From JADGRB01 sp963835825 (lineage in GTDB: Bacteria > Myxococcota_A > Polyangia > Fen-1088), in assembly GCA_963835825.1 (NCBI GenBank), contig CAWIGZ010000003.1, forward strand, positions 62,001-126,000: a stretch of 64,000 bases of DNA. The letters run 5' to 3'. Under the pieces are notes generated by a model. The model saw nothing but the letters and a program-made list of their open reading frames with translations, did not search any database and was not told the DNA's origin. Shown piece after piece: positions 1-8,500 of the stretch; position 1 is the stretch's first letter, and the number at the start of each line of letters is the position of its first letter. The translations under genes and the position numbers were made by a program.

Positions 1-555
1 GTCGGGGCTGGCCGGCTGGGCGACCAGGGAGGCGAGGGCCTCCTGGATCTCTCCGTCATCGGGGGCGAGCGACGCGGCCCGGAGCAGCGCCCGGTGCGCC
101 TCGTCGTGCTCTCCCAGCGCCCGCAGGACCAGGCCGAGGTTGAAGGGCCCGACCGCCTGTTCCGGCGCCAGCTTCTCGGTCAGGCGAAAGGCCTCGGCGG
201 CCTCCCGCCAGCGCTCGAGGCGCTGGTAGGCGAGCCCCAGGCCGCACTGGGCCTGCGCCGACCGGGGGTCGAGGCGCAGCGCCTCCGAGAAGCCCCAGAT
301 CGCCTCCTCCAGTTGACCGGCGGAGAACAGCGCCATCGCCAGATCGGCCTGCACCGAGGCCACGCCGGGGCGGCGCTTGGCCACCTCCGAGAGCAGGCGG
401 AGCGCTTCACCGTGGCGACCGCTTCGGGAGAGGGTGATCCCGAGGGTGGTCATTTGCTGGTCGGTGTCGGCGTCGTCCGGCGCGAGACCAGGATCGGAGC
501 CCGGGGATCGCTGTCGTCCTGTTTGCCTCAATTTGCTCAAGAGTGGACCCAACAT
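1..555 (-). CDS. TPR protein, N-terminal part (runs off left edge)
   Basis: The frame enters from the left edge with no stop, and its first ATG is at 555, so only the first 185 codons are present. A polar leader of about 35 residues is followed by four consecutive 34-residue tetratricopeptide repeats, for example SGRHGEALRLLSEVAKRRPG and then FSAGQLEEAIWGFSEALRLD, with the A8/G8/A20-type pattern of the family. There is no signal peptide or membrane segment, so a cytoplasmic protein-protein adaptor is likely. It is divergent from the kinase at 989. The C-terminal part that would define its role lies outside the window, so the function stays open. Confidence 0.7.
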   Translation of the reverse strand, partial: MLGPLLSKLRQTGRQRSPGSDPGLAPDDADTDQQMTTLGITLSRSGRHGEALRLLSEVAKRRPGVASVQADLAMALFSAGQLEEAIWGFSEALRLDPRSAQAQCGLGLAYQRLERWREAAEAFRLTEKLAPEQAVGPFNLGLVLRALGEHDEAHRALLRAASLAPDDGEIQEALASLVAQPASPD

Positions 556-988
556 GCGACGGAGTGCTTCGACGGAAAAGTTTTTTGCTTAAGCGAACGT
601 TGAAGCAGCGTTGCCGCGCGACCCAACGATGAAACCCAATCCAACGTTGAGACCCGTACGGCCCGTGACCCTTCCTGAGGCAATGAGTAATGGGGGTGAC
701 CGATCGTGAGCCGACAGGCGAATCCACGATTCGATGCGGATTGTGGACCGCTTTCGATAACCGGCCGGAAAGGGCGGAGATCTCGGGGGGATCGAGGGGG
801 TGCGCGGCGCCGGCGCCGGCGGTGATCTCGGAATCGGTCGCGTTCTGCGACTGGTTTCGGCGGTGAGGGTGAGAGGGCGACGACGCAGGTCGTTGCCAAC
901 GAACATTGTCAACGGCGAGGCGAGTTCGTTGTCAGTGCGGCGTTCCGCGCCTAAACCAACTGGCCTATAGTGACGAGAGAGAGTCCGC
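556..988. other. Divergent intergenic region, TPR gene / kinase operon
   Basis: This 433-bp gap separates two divergent genes and must hold both promoters. No convincing small gene was found. A TATAGT at 966-971 lies about 18 bp before the GTG start at 989 and could be a -10 box, but no good -35 is present at the proper distance. The element at 892-914 recurs upstream of the di-haem lipoprotein gene. Confidence 0.4.
892..914 (+). promoter_or_regulatory. Upstream element shared by two redox/kinase units (copy 1)
   Basis: The order GTTGCCAA, GAAC, CAACG with short variable gaps is found here and again at 5455-5480 upstream of the second redox transcription unit. It lies about 75 bp upstream of the kinase start. 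A common transcription factor is inferred. No known regulator motif is recognised. Confidence 0.35.
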
Positions 989-2809
989 GTGACGGGACAG
1001 CGACATACGGTGAGCCCGCTGCGAGACGCCTCGCTCCAGATGGGGGAGACCTTTGGTCGTTACCGTCTGCTCGGGTTGCTCGGAGAGGGAGGCATGGGTC
1101 GCCTCTACATCGCCGAGCGCCGCGGGGTGCGGGGCTTCGTCAAGGTCGTCGCCCTCAAGTTGATCCTCCCGCACCTCGCCGACAGCGCTCAGCTGCGCGA
1201 CATGTTCCTCAACGAAGCGCGCATCGCCGCCCGGCTCGAGCATCCCAACATCGTCGCCACCTACGAGCTCGGCGAGGTCGAGGGGAAGTACTTCATCAGC
1301 ATGGAGTACCTCCCCGGCGAGGATCTCTCGGCGATCATCAGCCGCTGCCAGGGCGGGCAGACCATCCCCGTCGAGATCGCCGCCGGGCTGGCCCAGCAGG
1401 TCGCCAAGGGGCTCCACTACGCCCACGACGTGCGCGACGGGCAGGGGCGGCTCGTCGGCCTGGTCCACCGGGACGTGAACCCGCGAAACATCTTCGTCAC
1501 CTACCACGGCGGGGTGAAGCTGCTCGACTTCGGCATGGTCAGGAACCCCGCCGGCCCCAAGAGCGTGCCGGGGGTCTTCAAGGGCCAGTACGGGTATTGC
1601 GCGCCCGAACAGCTCGACGGAGGAAGGATCGATCGTCGCACCGACGTCTTCTGTCTGGGAATCGTGCTGTGGGAGTGCCTCACCGGGGCACGGCTCTTCG
1701 ACGCGGGAACCGACGTCGAGACGATCGACGCCGTTCGCTCGCTCCCCATCGAGCGCCCCGGGCGGCTGCGGCCCGAGGTCCCGCGCGCGCTCGAGGAGAT
1801 CGTCCTGCGGGCCCTGGCGCGGGATCCGGCCCAACGGTACCAGAGCGCGCAGGAGATGGCCGAGGAGCTGGATCGTTTCCTGCTCGCCCGGAACCACCGG
1901 CCCACGACCACCAGCATCGGTCAGTGGATCGAGGCGCTCTTCGGGGCGGAGCGGGCGGCGTTGAAGAGATCGATCAGCCAGGGCGACAGCGCCGACGGAG
2001 CCCTGCAACGGCTCAAGGCCATCGACGCCGCAGACCCGGCGCCCCATCTGGAAAGGTCGTCGAGCGGGCGCTCGACCGCGCAGCCACGCGCCCTCTGGTC
2101 GACGAGCTTCGTCGGCGGGGGACCGTCGGCAGGCTCGCCGCCGCCGCCGAACCGCGCCTCCGCCGGCGCGGAGGAGGATCTGACCTCGACCCGGCCGATG
2201 GCCGTCGCCGCGCCGCCGTCGCCGGCGGGCATCGCCGCGGGGCCCCGGGGCGGCGCGACGCGGATTGTGGTGGTGGGGTCGTTGGTGGCCGTGGCCGCTC
2301 TGGGCGTCCTCGGGGCGCTGGCCATGCGCGGGGAGGGCGCCCCTCATGCGGGCACCGCGACCTCCACGGGCGCGCAAGCGACGACCAGCATCGATCTGCG
2401 GAGCCAGCCCGCCGGCGCCGCGATCTTCGTCGACGGGCGGCCGACCGGCCTCAAGACGCCGGCGGTTCTTGGCGGGCTGCCGGTCGGCCGCGCCGTGAAG
2501 CTTCGCCTCGACCTCGCGGGCTATGCGGCGGCGTCCAAGGAGACGACGCTCGCCGCGGGCCAGCCCCAGACGCTCTCATTCGCGCTGGAGTCGGCGATGG
2601 GCACCATCCGGCTGGCGGGTGTTCCGCGAGACGCGACCGCCCTGCTCGACGACCGGCCGGTCGATGCCTCGAAGCCGATCGCCGCCGCGGTCGGCCCTCA
2701 CAAGCTGCAGGTCGAGCTGGAACAGAGGGTGTTGCTCTCGAAGACCATCGACGTGCGGGCCGGCGGCGAGACCCGGCTCGACCTCCCCGCAGAACGGAGC
2801 GCCGAATGA
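989..2809 (+). CDS. Membrane Ser/Thr protein kinase with C-terminal PEGA domains
   Basis: A 606-residue eukaryote-type (Hanks) kinase. Residues 24-296 carry the Gly-rich loop GEGGMG (32-37), the ATP-anchoring Lys in VALK (57), the catalytic loop HRDVNPRN (160-167), DFG (180-182) and APE (205-207), so it should be active. A Pro/Ala-rich linker leads to one membrane helix (about 425-447). Outside the cytoplasm follow two PEGA-type modules (about 465-535 and 537-600), which usually bind surface or wall components. The GTG at 989 is preceded by a GA-rich GAGAGAGAG stretch; an ATG at 1040 is the alternative start. Its stop overlaps the start of the sensor gene by 4 nt (ATGA), so the input probably arrives through that partner. 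Substrates are unknown. Confidence 0.9.
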   Translation: MTGQRHTVSPLRDASLQMGETFGRYRLLGLLGEGGMGRLYIAERRGVRGFVKVVALKLILPHLADSAQLRDMFLNEARIAARLEHPNIVATYELGEVEGKYFISMEYLPGEDLSAIISRCQGGQTIPVEIAAGLAQQVAKGLHYAHDVRDGQGRLVGLVHRDVNPRNIFVTYHGGVKLLDFGMVRNPAGPKSVPGVFKGQYGYCAPEQLDGGRIDRRTDVFCLGIVLWECLTGARLFDAGTDVETIDAVRSLPIERPGRLRPEVPRALEEIVLRALARDPAQRYQSAQEMAEELDRFLLARNHRPTTTSIGQWIEALFGAERAALKRSISQGDSADGALQRLKAIDAADPAPHLERSSSGRSTAQPRALWSTSFVGGGPSAGSPPPPNRASAGAEEDLTSTRPMAVAAPPSPAGIAAGPRGGATRIVVVGSLVAVAALGVLGALAMRGEGAPHAGTATSTGAQATTSIDLRSQPAGAAIFVDGRPTGLKTPAVLGGLPVGRAVKLRLDLAGYAAASKETTLAAGQPQTLSFALESAMGTIRLAGVPRDATALLDDRPVDASKPIAAAVGPHKLQVELEQRVLLSKTIDVRAGGETRLDLPAERSAE

Positions 2810-3750
2810 CCAGGACCAGGTTCGAGGTGGTGACCGCGCCGGCCCCGCTCCCGGCGGCGCCCAGGCAACAATCGGCCGGAATCGGCGTGACCGCCACCGC
2901 GCTCTTGCTCTTCGCGGCGCTCGGCTTCGCCTCCTGGCTAGCCGATGGGCAGCTGCGGAATCTGCTCGCCGCGCTCGACGACCAGGCGCTCGGCCAGGCC
3001 TCGCGGACGCTCGAACAGCTGGTCGACCGGCAGCGGGAACAGCTGGTGGCGGAGGTGAAGGTGCTCGCCGACGACAACCGCATCCGGACCACCGTGCTGG
3101 CGCCGAAGTTCGACGAGGCGACCGTGCAGGACGTGCTCGAGGATCTGCGGAAGTCCTCCGGCGCCAGTCTGCTCGCCGTCCTCGACGGAAGCGGGAAGGT
3201 CCAGGCGGTCACCGGGGCCGTCGGCTTGCGCCAGGTCGACCTCAGCGCCTCGTCGGCGGTCAAGACGGCGTTCCAGCACCCCACCTCGGACATCTGGACC
3301 CTTCCCGACCAGGTGCAGGTGATCGGCCTGGCGCCGATCCAATCGGGCGACCAGACGCCGGCCCTGCTGGTGAAGGGGTTGGCGCTGGCCGGAAGTCAGC
3401 TCGCCACCGTCGACACCGCGCTGGGAGTCTCCGGCGCCGTCTTCATCGGCGACCGGATCGCGTCGTCGAGCTCGCAGAACCCCGCGCTCGACGAAGCCTT
3501 TCGGAGCGCCGGCCGATTGGCTGACGGGAGCGCCGACCTGGCGGTCGGGGGCCGCAGCTACCGCGTGAAGATCGACCGGGCGGGGGAGGGCGCCACCGCG
3601 GCCCGGCTGGCCTGGTTGGTGCCCCACCATCGCGCCGTCGGGCGCGCCCGTCTGTTGCTGCTTCTGATCTGGTGCCCCATCCCCTTGGGGGCGCTGCTGT
3701 TGTTGCTCTTGCTGGTCAATTCACGACGAACCACCGGAGGAAACCCGTGA
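2806..3750 (+). CDS. Double-pass membrane sensor protein, Cache-like ectodomain
   Basis: 314 residues with a membrane helix near each end (about 25-46 and 283-308), enclosing an extracytoplasmic domain of about 235 residues. It begins with a helical segment (LEQLVDRQREQLVAEVKVLA) followed by alternating strands, the layout of double-Cache/dCache ligand sensors. There is no HAMP, kinase or cyclase domain after helix 2; the protein simply ends in a short basic tail. It is translationally coupled to the kinase upstream (ATGA) and to the cupredoxin gene downstream (GTGA), so it probably feeds a signal to the kinase. The Cache assignment rests on architecture, not on a recognised motif. Confidence 0.75.
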   Translation: MTRTRFEVVTAPAPLPAAPRQQSAGIGVTATALLLFAALGFASWLADGQLRNLLAALDDQALGQASRTLEQLVDRQREQLVAEVKVLADDNRIRTTVLAPKFDEATVQDVLEDLRKSSGASLLAVLDGSGKVQAVTGAVGLRQVDLSASSAVKTAFQHPTSDIWTLPDQVQVIGLAPIQSGDQTPALLVKGLALAGSQLATVDTALGVSGAVFIGDRIASSSSQNPALDEAFRSAGRLADGSADLAVGGRSYRVKIDRAGEGATAARLAWLVPHHRAVGRARLLLLLIWCPIPLGALLLLLLLVNSRRTTGGNP

Positions 3751-4706
3751 GAAAATCGATGTCACCTCGAACCGCGCTGGCCGGCCTCTTGGCCGTCTGT
3801 TTCGCGTTCCCTCGGTTCGCCTCTGGCGCCGAGCCTTCCGAAATGAACCAAATCAAGCGCGACCTGCACCAGCTGCAGGCTCAAGTCCAGGCGCTCCGCG
3901 CCGCGATGAGCGAAGCCGCCGAGCTGGATCGTCAGCGGGCAGCCGTGCTGACGCGGGCCCTCAAGAACCTCCCCGCCGCACCGGAGATCGCCGCTCCACC
4001 CTCCAGCAACGACGAGCCCACCGCGCCCGAGCCCCACCCGGTGGCGGCGAGCGCGCCGCCGTCGCCGGCCGAGGCGCGCTCCGAAGCGCCGACGACCAGG
4101 GGATCCTCGCACCGCAGCTCCGCCAACGAGACCTCCCTGGGAATCATCCGGGGAAAAGTCGCAATCCCGGCCGGCGAGCCGGTGGCGTACGTGTACGTCG
4201 AAAACATCTTCGCCCCGCCGGCCAAAGGTGAGCACAAGACCATTGCGCAGAGCGGGAAGAGGTTCGTCCCCGGCTGGGCCGTCATCCAGCGGGGGACGGC
4301 CATCGAATTTCCAAATCGCGACAACATCTATCACAACGTCTTCTCGTTGAGCGCGGGCAACTCGTTCGACCTGGGGCTTTACAATTCAGCCGGAGAGGCC
4401 AAGTCCCACACGTTCACCGAGGCGGGTCCGGTCGACGTCTATTGCAACATCCATCCGCAGATGGCGGCCAGCGTGCTGGTGGTTCCGAACCGCTACTTCG
4501 CCAAGGTCAAAGGCGACGGCAGCTTCGAGATCGCCGGCGTGCCGGCGGGGAGAAGGAAGGTGGTCGCCTGGGCCCCCGGCTCCCGTCCCACTTCCGACTG
4601 GATCGAGGTCGACGGCGGCCACACCGCCGATCTGAGCCTCAAGCTCGAGCCCAAGGGGTCGACCCACACCAACAAGGTGGGCCACTCTTACGGGTCCTAC
4701 GAGTGA
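3747..4706 (+). CDS. Secreted cupredoxin (type 1 copper) with coiled-coil N-terminus
   Basis: 319 residues. The GTG start is fixed by a GGAGG six bases upstream and by the 4-nt overlap with the previous gene. A signal peptide (1-28) precedes a coiled coil (about 30-75) and a Pro/Ala-rich linker (75-125). The C-terminal beta domain has plastocyanin-type copper ligands: His196 in IYHNVF, and Cys233, His236 and Met239 in VYCNIHPQM. A carboxypeptidase-regulatory-like strand segment (GSFEIAGVPAGRRKVVAWAP) follows. It should shuttle single electrons in the periplasm or bind copper. The coiled coil may oligomerise it or tether it to the sensor or the cytochrome encoded next to it. Confidence 0.85.
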   Translation: MRKSMSPRTALAGLLAVCFAFPRFASGAEPSEMNQIKRDLHQLQAQVQALRAAMSEAAELDRQRAAVLTRALKNLPAAPEIAAPPSSNDEPTAPEPHPVAASAPPSPAEARSEAPTTRGSSHRSSANETSLGIIRGKVAIPAGEPVAYVYVENIFAPPAKGEHKTIAQSGKRFVPGWAVIQRGTAIEFPNRDNIYHNVFSLSAGNSFDLGLYNSAGEAKSHTFTEAGPVDVYCNIHPQMAASVLVVPNRYFAKVKGDGSFEIAGVPAGRRKVVAWAPGSRPTSDWIEVDGGHTADLSLKLEPKGSTHTNKVGHSYGSYE

Positions 4707-5362
4707 TCCACCCCAGGGTTGTCAGGCTCGCCGCCCTGCTGGCGGCGGCGGCCACCGTTTTCGGCTGCGCCTCGACCGCGCCGGCAGAAAAGACCATTGA
4801 GCCCGCCGCCACGGCCCCCGACACGACCTTCGTGCTTTCGCGCGATCCCACCCCCGCTCGGAAGCCCGAGACGGCCAATCCAGACCAGGTCCACGTCGGC
4901 GACCTCTGGTGGCCGTTCCGCGGAAGGTACCTCAAGATGGGCGAAGCGGCCGCGCGCGATCGCGACCTCGAGATCTCCGAGAAACAAGCGCCCAACGACT
5001 TTTGGGACGAGCAGACCGCCGTCGAGACCATCTACATTTGGGGGACGTTTTGCAACGAATGTCACGGCGGACGGCGCCGCATGGAGGACGCGGTGAAGAT
5101 GCCCGGTCCGGCCGCGAATTGGGGACGCGGCGAAGGACTGTTCTTCGGAGTCCGGCGCCCCTATGCCGATATCTTTCGGACCATTTCCAACGGAAGGATC
5201 GAGAAGGAGGGCAATCGCTGGAAGATGCCGGCCTGGCGCGGCAAGCTTTCCAAGGAACAGATCTGGGCCCTCATCTACTTCATCGAGTTCCAGTCGGGTG
5301 GAATCGAGGGACGCTTCCCGCCCAGCCTGTATCCGCGCGGCGAGACCGCCGATCGCCCTTAG
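4703..5362 (+). CDS. Mono-haem cytochrome c lipoprotein
   Basis: 219 residues; the GTG start overlaps the cupredoxin stop (GTGA). A lipobox ending FGC gives lipidation at Cys22. A single haem-binding motif CNECH is at 117-121, and Met175 in WKMPAW is a good distal ligand, the usual order of a class I cytochrome c. The C-terminal helix (LSKEQIWALIYFIEFQ) fits that fold. As a membrane-anchored partner of the cupredoxin it probably passes electrons between a periplasmic donor and the respiratory chain. It is the last gene of the four-gene unit and is followed by a hairpin at 5384-5406. Confidence 0.85.
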   Translation: MIHPRVVRLAALLAAAATVFGCASTAPAEKTIEPAATAPDTTFVLSRDPTPARKPETANPDQVHVGDLWWPFRGRYLKMGEAAARDRDLEISEKQAPNDFWDEQTAVETIYIWGTFCNECHGGRRRMEDAVKMPGPAANWGRGEGLFFGVRRPYADIFRTISNGRIEKEGNRWKMPAWRGKLSKEQIWALIYFIEFQSGGIEGRFPPSLYPRGETADRP

Positions 5363-5383
5363 CCGCGGCGGCGACGGGAGGCG

Positions 5384-5406
5384 GCTTGCCGAGCGGCGCG
5401 GCAAGC
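5384..5406 (+). terminator. Hairpin after the kinase-cytochrome operon
   Basis: An 8-bp perfect stem, GCTTGCCG / CGGCAAGC, with a 7-nt loop begins 21 nt after the cytochrome stop. There is no T run, so intrinsic termination is possible but not certain. Confidence 0.4.
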
Positions 5407-5454
5407 GGGCGCCCACTCGTGCGCGGGCAACGCCGTTGTAGGTCGTTGCAACGT

Positions 5455-5480
5455 GTTGCCAAATGAACGCAATGACAACG
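5455..5480 (+). promoter_or_regulatory. Upstream element shared by two redox/kinase units (copy 2)
   Basis: GTTGCCAA, GAAC and CAACG occur in the same order as at 892-914, with gaps of 2 and 7 nt here versus 1 and 5 nt there. It lies just upstream of the best promoter in the region (5497-5526), a good place for an activator. Confidence 0.35.
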
Positions 5481-5496
5481 ACAAACGAAGTGACCA

Positions 5497-5526
5497 TTGA
5501 CCGCAATTCCGGGAAAACGATACAGT
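5497..5526 (+). promoter_or_regulatory. Sigma-70-like promoter of the di-haem lipoprotein gene
   Basis: TTGACC at 5497-5502 and TACAGT at 5521-5526 with an 18-bp spacer match the vegetative consensus well for such a GC-rich genome. The start codon is 47 bp downstream. Confidence 0.5.
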
Positions 5527-5572
5527 CTCTCGACGCTCAATGAGCGTTCAAACGAGATGACGGAGGTATTCG

Positions 5573-7063
5573 ATGGTCAAACGGATGGGTCTGACGTCAA
5601 TCGGGAGCATGTTGCTGTTGGCTGGGTGTGGGGCGGGAGGAGGGGCGACGGACGATTCGACCGTCGCAGCCACGGCCGCGCTCGAGGCGCCGAACATCGC
5701 GACAGCCGCGGCGACCGCCACGTCCGGGCTCGAGCCGGCGCTCAACTCGGCGGGCATCGCCGAGACGGTCACCACCACCGGAACGATCGATCGCACCAAC
5801 TCCTTCTTCCAGCGGCTGGGAACCAACGCGCGAACCTGTGAGACCTGCCACGGATCGAACCAGGGCTGGTCGTTGACGCCGCTGGGGGCCACCGTTCTCT
5901 TCGTCCAGAGTGACGGCCTGGCGCCGCTGTTTCTCCCCCACGACGAGGGGGCCCGTCCCGACGCCGATCTCTCCACCGAGCTGTCACGCCTGATCGACTT
6001 CGGCCCGACGACGCTGGGCCGCGGGCTGACCCGCTTTGCCCGGACCAACCCCGCGACCAGCGAGTACGACGTGACAGCGGTCCACGATCCCTCCGGCTTT
6101 TCGACGACCACCTCCTTCCTGAACTTTCGGCGGCCGACCGCCACCGCCAACGAGGCCCTGGTCTCGAGCGTCACCTGGACGGCGGGGCCGGGGTTGGTGC
6201 GCAACGCTCTTTCCGGCCTGGTGGGCGGCGCCGCCAACTTTCACGAGCAGCGCGATCCGACCACGCCCGTGCCGCCCGACGTGGTGCAGGCTCAGGACGA
6301 CTTCCAGCTGGGCCTCTTCTTCGCGCAGTCTGTCGACCGCGTCGCGGGACGCCTCGACACCGACGGCGCCACCGGCGGTCCGACCAACCTGATGGCCCAG
6401 CCGTTCCACATCGGGATCAACGACATTCAGGGGCTGGACCCGTCCGGACAGCCGTTCTCCTCGAAGGTGTTCAACCTGTTCGACGCCTGGGCGGTCTACA
6501 ACCAGGACGGGAACCACGACCACGACCACGCGCACGCCTGCTCCGCCGGCACCCGGGACGACGACACCCACCGCCACCGGGTCGCCGCCGCCCGCGCCGC
6601 CATCTACCGGGGCCAACAGCTGTTCAATGACCGCCCCTTCAACATCACCGGCGTCAACGGGCTCAACAACCTGCTCGGCCAGAGCACGGTCGTGGGGACC
6701 TGCAGCACCTGTCACAACTCGCCCAACGTGGGCGGGCACTCGGTGGTGCGAATGTTCGACGTCGGCACCGCGGACCAGATCAACTGCGGTCTGCAGCTTC
6801 CGCTCGTGACCGTGCGCAACAAGACGACCAGCGAGACCCGTTCGGTCTGCGACCTCGGGCGGGCCAACAGTTCGCACCTGTGGGCGGAGATCGGCACCTT
6901 CCGGGCGCCGCCGCTGCGCGGGCTGGCGGCCCGCACGCCCTATTTCCATGACGGCCAGGCGCCGCGGATCGAGGACGTCGTCAACTACTTCGACCGGCGG
7001 TTCCAGATCGGCCTCAGCGGGTCTGAAAAGAGCGACCTCGTCGCGTTCCTCGGCGCCCTCTGA
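5573..7063 (+). CDS. Di-haem cytochrome c lipoprotein (CcpA/MauG-like)
   Basis: 496 residues with a lipobox LLLAGC (lipidation near Cys19) and two c-type haem sites, CETCH at 89-93 and CSTCH at 377-381. This spacing of nearly 300 residues and the FRAPPLRGLAARTPYFHDGQ segment near the C-terminus are typical of the bacterial di-haem cytochrome c peroxidase/MauG superfamily. Between the haems a His/Asp-rich segment (about 314-335: NHDHDHAHACSAGTRDDDTH) looks like a metal-binding insertion. The likely location is the periplasmic face of a membrane, reducing peroxide or oxidising a protein substrate. A GGAGG precedes the ATG. The kinase at 7075 begins 11 nt after its stop. Confidence 0.82.
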   Translation: MVKRMGLTSIGSMLLLAGCGAGGGATDDSTVAATAALEAPNIATAAATATSGLEPALNSAGIAETVTTTGTIDRTNSFFQRLGTNARTCETCHGSNQGWSLTPLGATVLFVQSDGLAPLFLPHDEGARPDADLSTELSRLIDFGPTTLGRGLTRFARTNPATSEYDVTAVHDPSGFSTTTSFLNFRRPTATANEALVSSVTWTAGPGLVRNALSGLVGGAANFHEQRDPTTPVPPDVVQAQDDFQLGLFFAQSVDRVAGRLDTDGATGGPTNLMAQPFHIGINDIQGLDPSGQPFSSKVFNLFDAWAVYNQDGNHDHDHAHACSAGTRDDDTHRHRVAAARAAIYRGQQLFNDRPFNITGVNGLNNLLGQSTVVGTCSTCHNSPNVGGHSVVRMFDVGTADQINCGLQLPLVTVRNKTTSETRSVCDLGRANSSHLWAEIGTFRAPPLRGLAARTPYFHDGQAPRIEDVVNYFDRRFQIGLSGSEKSDLVAFLGAL

Positions 7064-7074
7064 CGACACCGGCG

Positions 7075-8496
7075 ATGGCGCAGAACGCCGACGATCAGCC
7101 AGAGCCCACGACCACGCCCTTCGGGCCGGACCGGGCGGCCGCCCCGTCCGGCCCGTTGCCGTCGCCCTGGATGCCGGGGACCCGCTTCAGCAGCTACGAG
7201 ATCGAGTCACGGCTCGCCGTCGGGGGGATGGCGGAGGTCTGGCGCGCCAAGATCAAGGGGCTCGAGGGGTTCGAGAAGCGGATCGTCATCAAGACGATGC
7301 TGACCAACCTCCACCACCGGCCGGACCTGACGGAGATGTTCGTGAGCGAGGCGTCGCTGGCGGCCCGGCTCAGTCATCCGAACATCGTCGACGTGCTCGA
7401 CTTCGGTCAGCTCGAAGGACGCTACTTCATCGCGATGGAGTACGTGCCGGGGCTCAGCCTGCGCGTCGCCCACCGGCGGATGATCGTCGCCGGCGAGCGG
7501 CTTCCGATCGTCGCCACGCTCCACATCATGCGCGACGTGTGCGATGCGCTCCAGCACGTCCACGACCTGGCCGACTCGAACGGGCCGCTGGGGCTCCTCC
7601 ACCGCGATCTGAGCCCCGACAACATCATCCTGTCGACGAGCGGCACCGCCAAGCTGATCGACTTCGGGGCAGCCCGGGCCACGGCCCGCACGCCGCCGGG
7701 CCGGCTGTTCGTGGGCAAATACCGTTACGCGGCGCCCGAACGCATCCGCCACCAGGACGAAGACTGCCGCAGCGACGTCTACTCCGCCGGCGTGATCCTC
7801 TACGAATGTCTGGTGGGCAAACGTCCCTTCGAGGGCTCCGACGTGGACGTCATAAGGGCGGTCAGAGCGAGCCTCGCTTGCGACCCGCTCCCGAAGGTGC
7901 CGACCCTTCCGGCGTCGGTCGCGGCGCTCGTGAGGCGGGCGACCGCCCAGAGACCGGACGATCGGTTCGCCAGCGCCCGCGAGCTCGGAGCGGCGCTCGG
8001 CTCCTGTCTGTCGGAGCTCGGCGCCTCCAGCAAGGAGCGCGACGTGACGGCCGCTCTTTCATCGCTGCTGCAGGCGACCTCGGAGGGGGCGGCCCCGGTG
8101 CCGCCGGTCCCGGCGGCGGAGGCCGTCCCCGACGCGATTGAAGGCTCCTCTTCGGATTCGGGAGTCGCGCTTCACGAAGCAGAGATCATCGAGGCCTCGG
8201 GGCCGCTCCCCATCGCGGCGCAGGTGACCCGGCCTGTCGAAGACCAAACCAGGCGGGTCAACCTCTCCGTGCCGGCCGAGGCGTTCCCTCGCCCGCTCCC
8301 GGGTGCGGTCGACCTCTTCGACCGCGGGCTCGAGCTGCGGGCGGAGGGCCGACATGGGGAAGCGCTCGACGCGTGGGAGAAGGCGCTGGCCCTGGCGCCC
8401 GAGAACCGTCTCTATCAGTTCCACCTGCGGCGGCTGCGCGCGCAGCTCTCGGCCCTGCGCGGGGGCCAGGGTCCCGACGAGCCCCGGTCACCGTGA
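7075..8496 (+). CDS. Cytoplasmic Ser/Thr protein kinase with C-terminal TPR
   Basis: 473 residues. The kinase domain spans about 40-310 with VGGMAE (49-54), Lys73 in VIK, HRDLSPDN (176-183), DFG (196-198) and APE (about 220-222), all catalytic positions intact. The tail is low complexity and then holds one TPR-like hairpin (FDRGLELRAEGRHGEALDAW, about 413-432). Unlike the kinase at 989 it has no membrane helix. The start lies 11 nt after the di-haem gene, with no strong ribosome site, which suggests translational coupling. A kinase co-expressed with a peroxidase-like lipoprotein suggests an output that responds to redox state; the substrate is unknown. Confidence 0.88.
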   Translation: MAQNADDQPEPTTTPFGPDRAAAPSGPLPSPWMPGTRFSSYEIESRLAVGGMAEVWRAKIKGLEGFEKRIVIKTMLTNLHHRPDLTEMFVSEASLAARLSHPNIVDVLDFGQLEGRYFIAMEYVPGLSLRVAHRRMIVAGERLPIVATLHIMRDVCDALQHVHDLADSNGPLGLLHRDLSPDNIILSTSGTAKLIDFGAARATARTPPGRLFVGKYRYAAPERIRHQDEDCRSDVYSAGVILYECLVGKRPFEGSDVDVIRAVRASLACDPLPKVPTLPASVAALVRRATAQRPDDRFASARELGAALGSCLSELGASSKERDVTAALSSLLQATSEGAAPVPPVPAAEAVPDAIEGSSSDSGVALHEAEIIEASGPLPIAAQVTRPVEDQTRRVNLSVPAEAFPRPLPGAVDLFDRGLELRAEGRHGEALDAWEKALALAPENRLYQFHLRRLRAQLSALRGGQGPDEPRSP

Positions 8497-8500
8497 CGAT

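Noticed and set aside
970..2805. Open frame overlapping the first kinase in another frame
   Set aside because: Arg/Pro-rich translation with no domain; the kinase frame has all catalytic motifs. Only the part from 2806 on (the sensor) is real.
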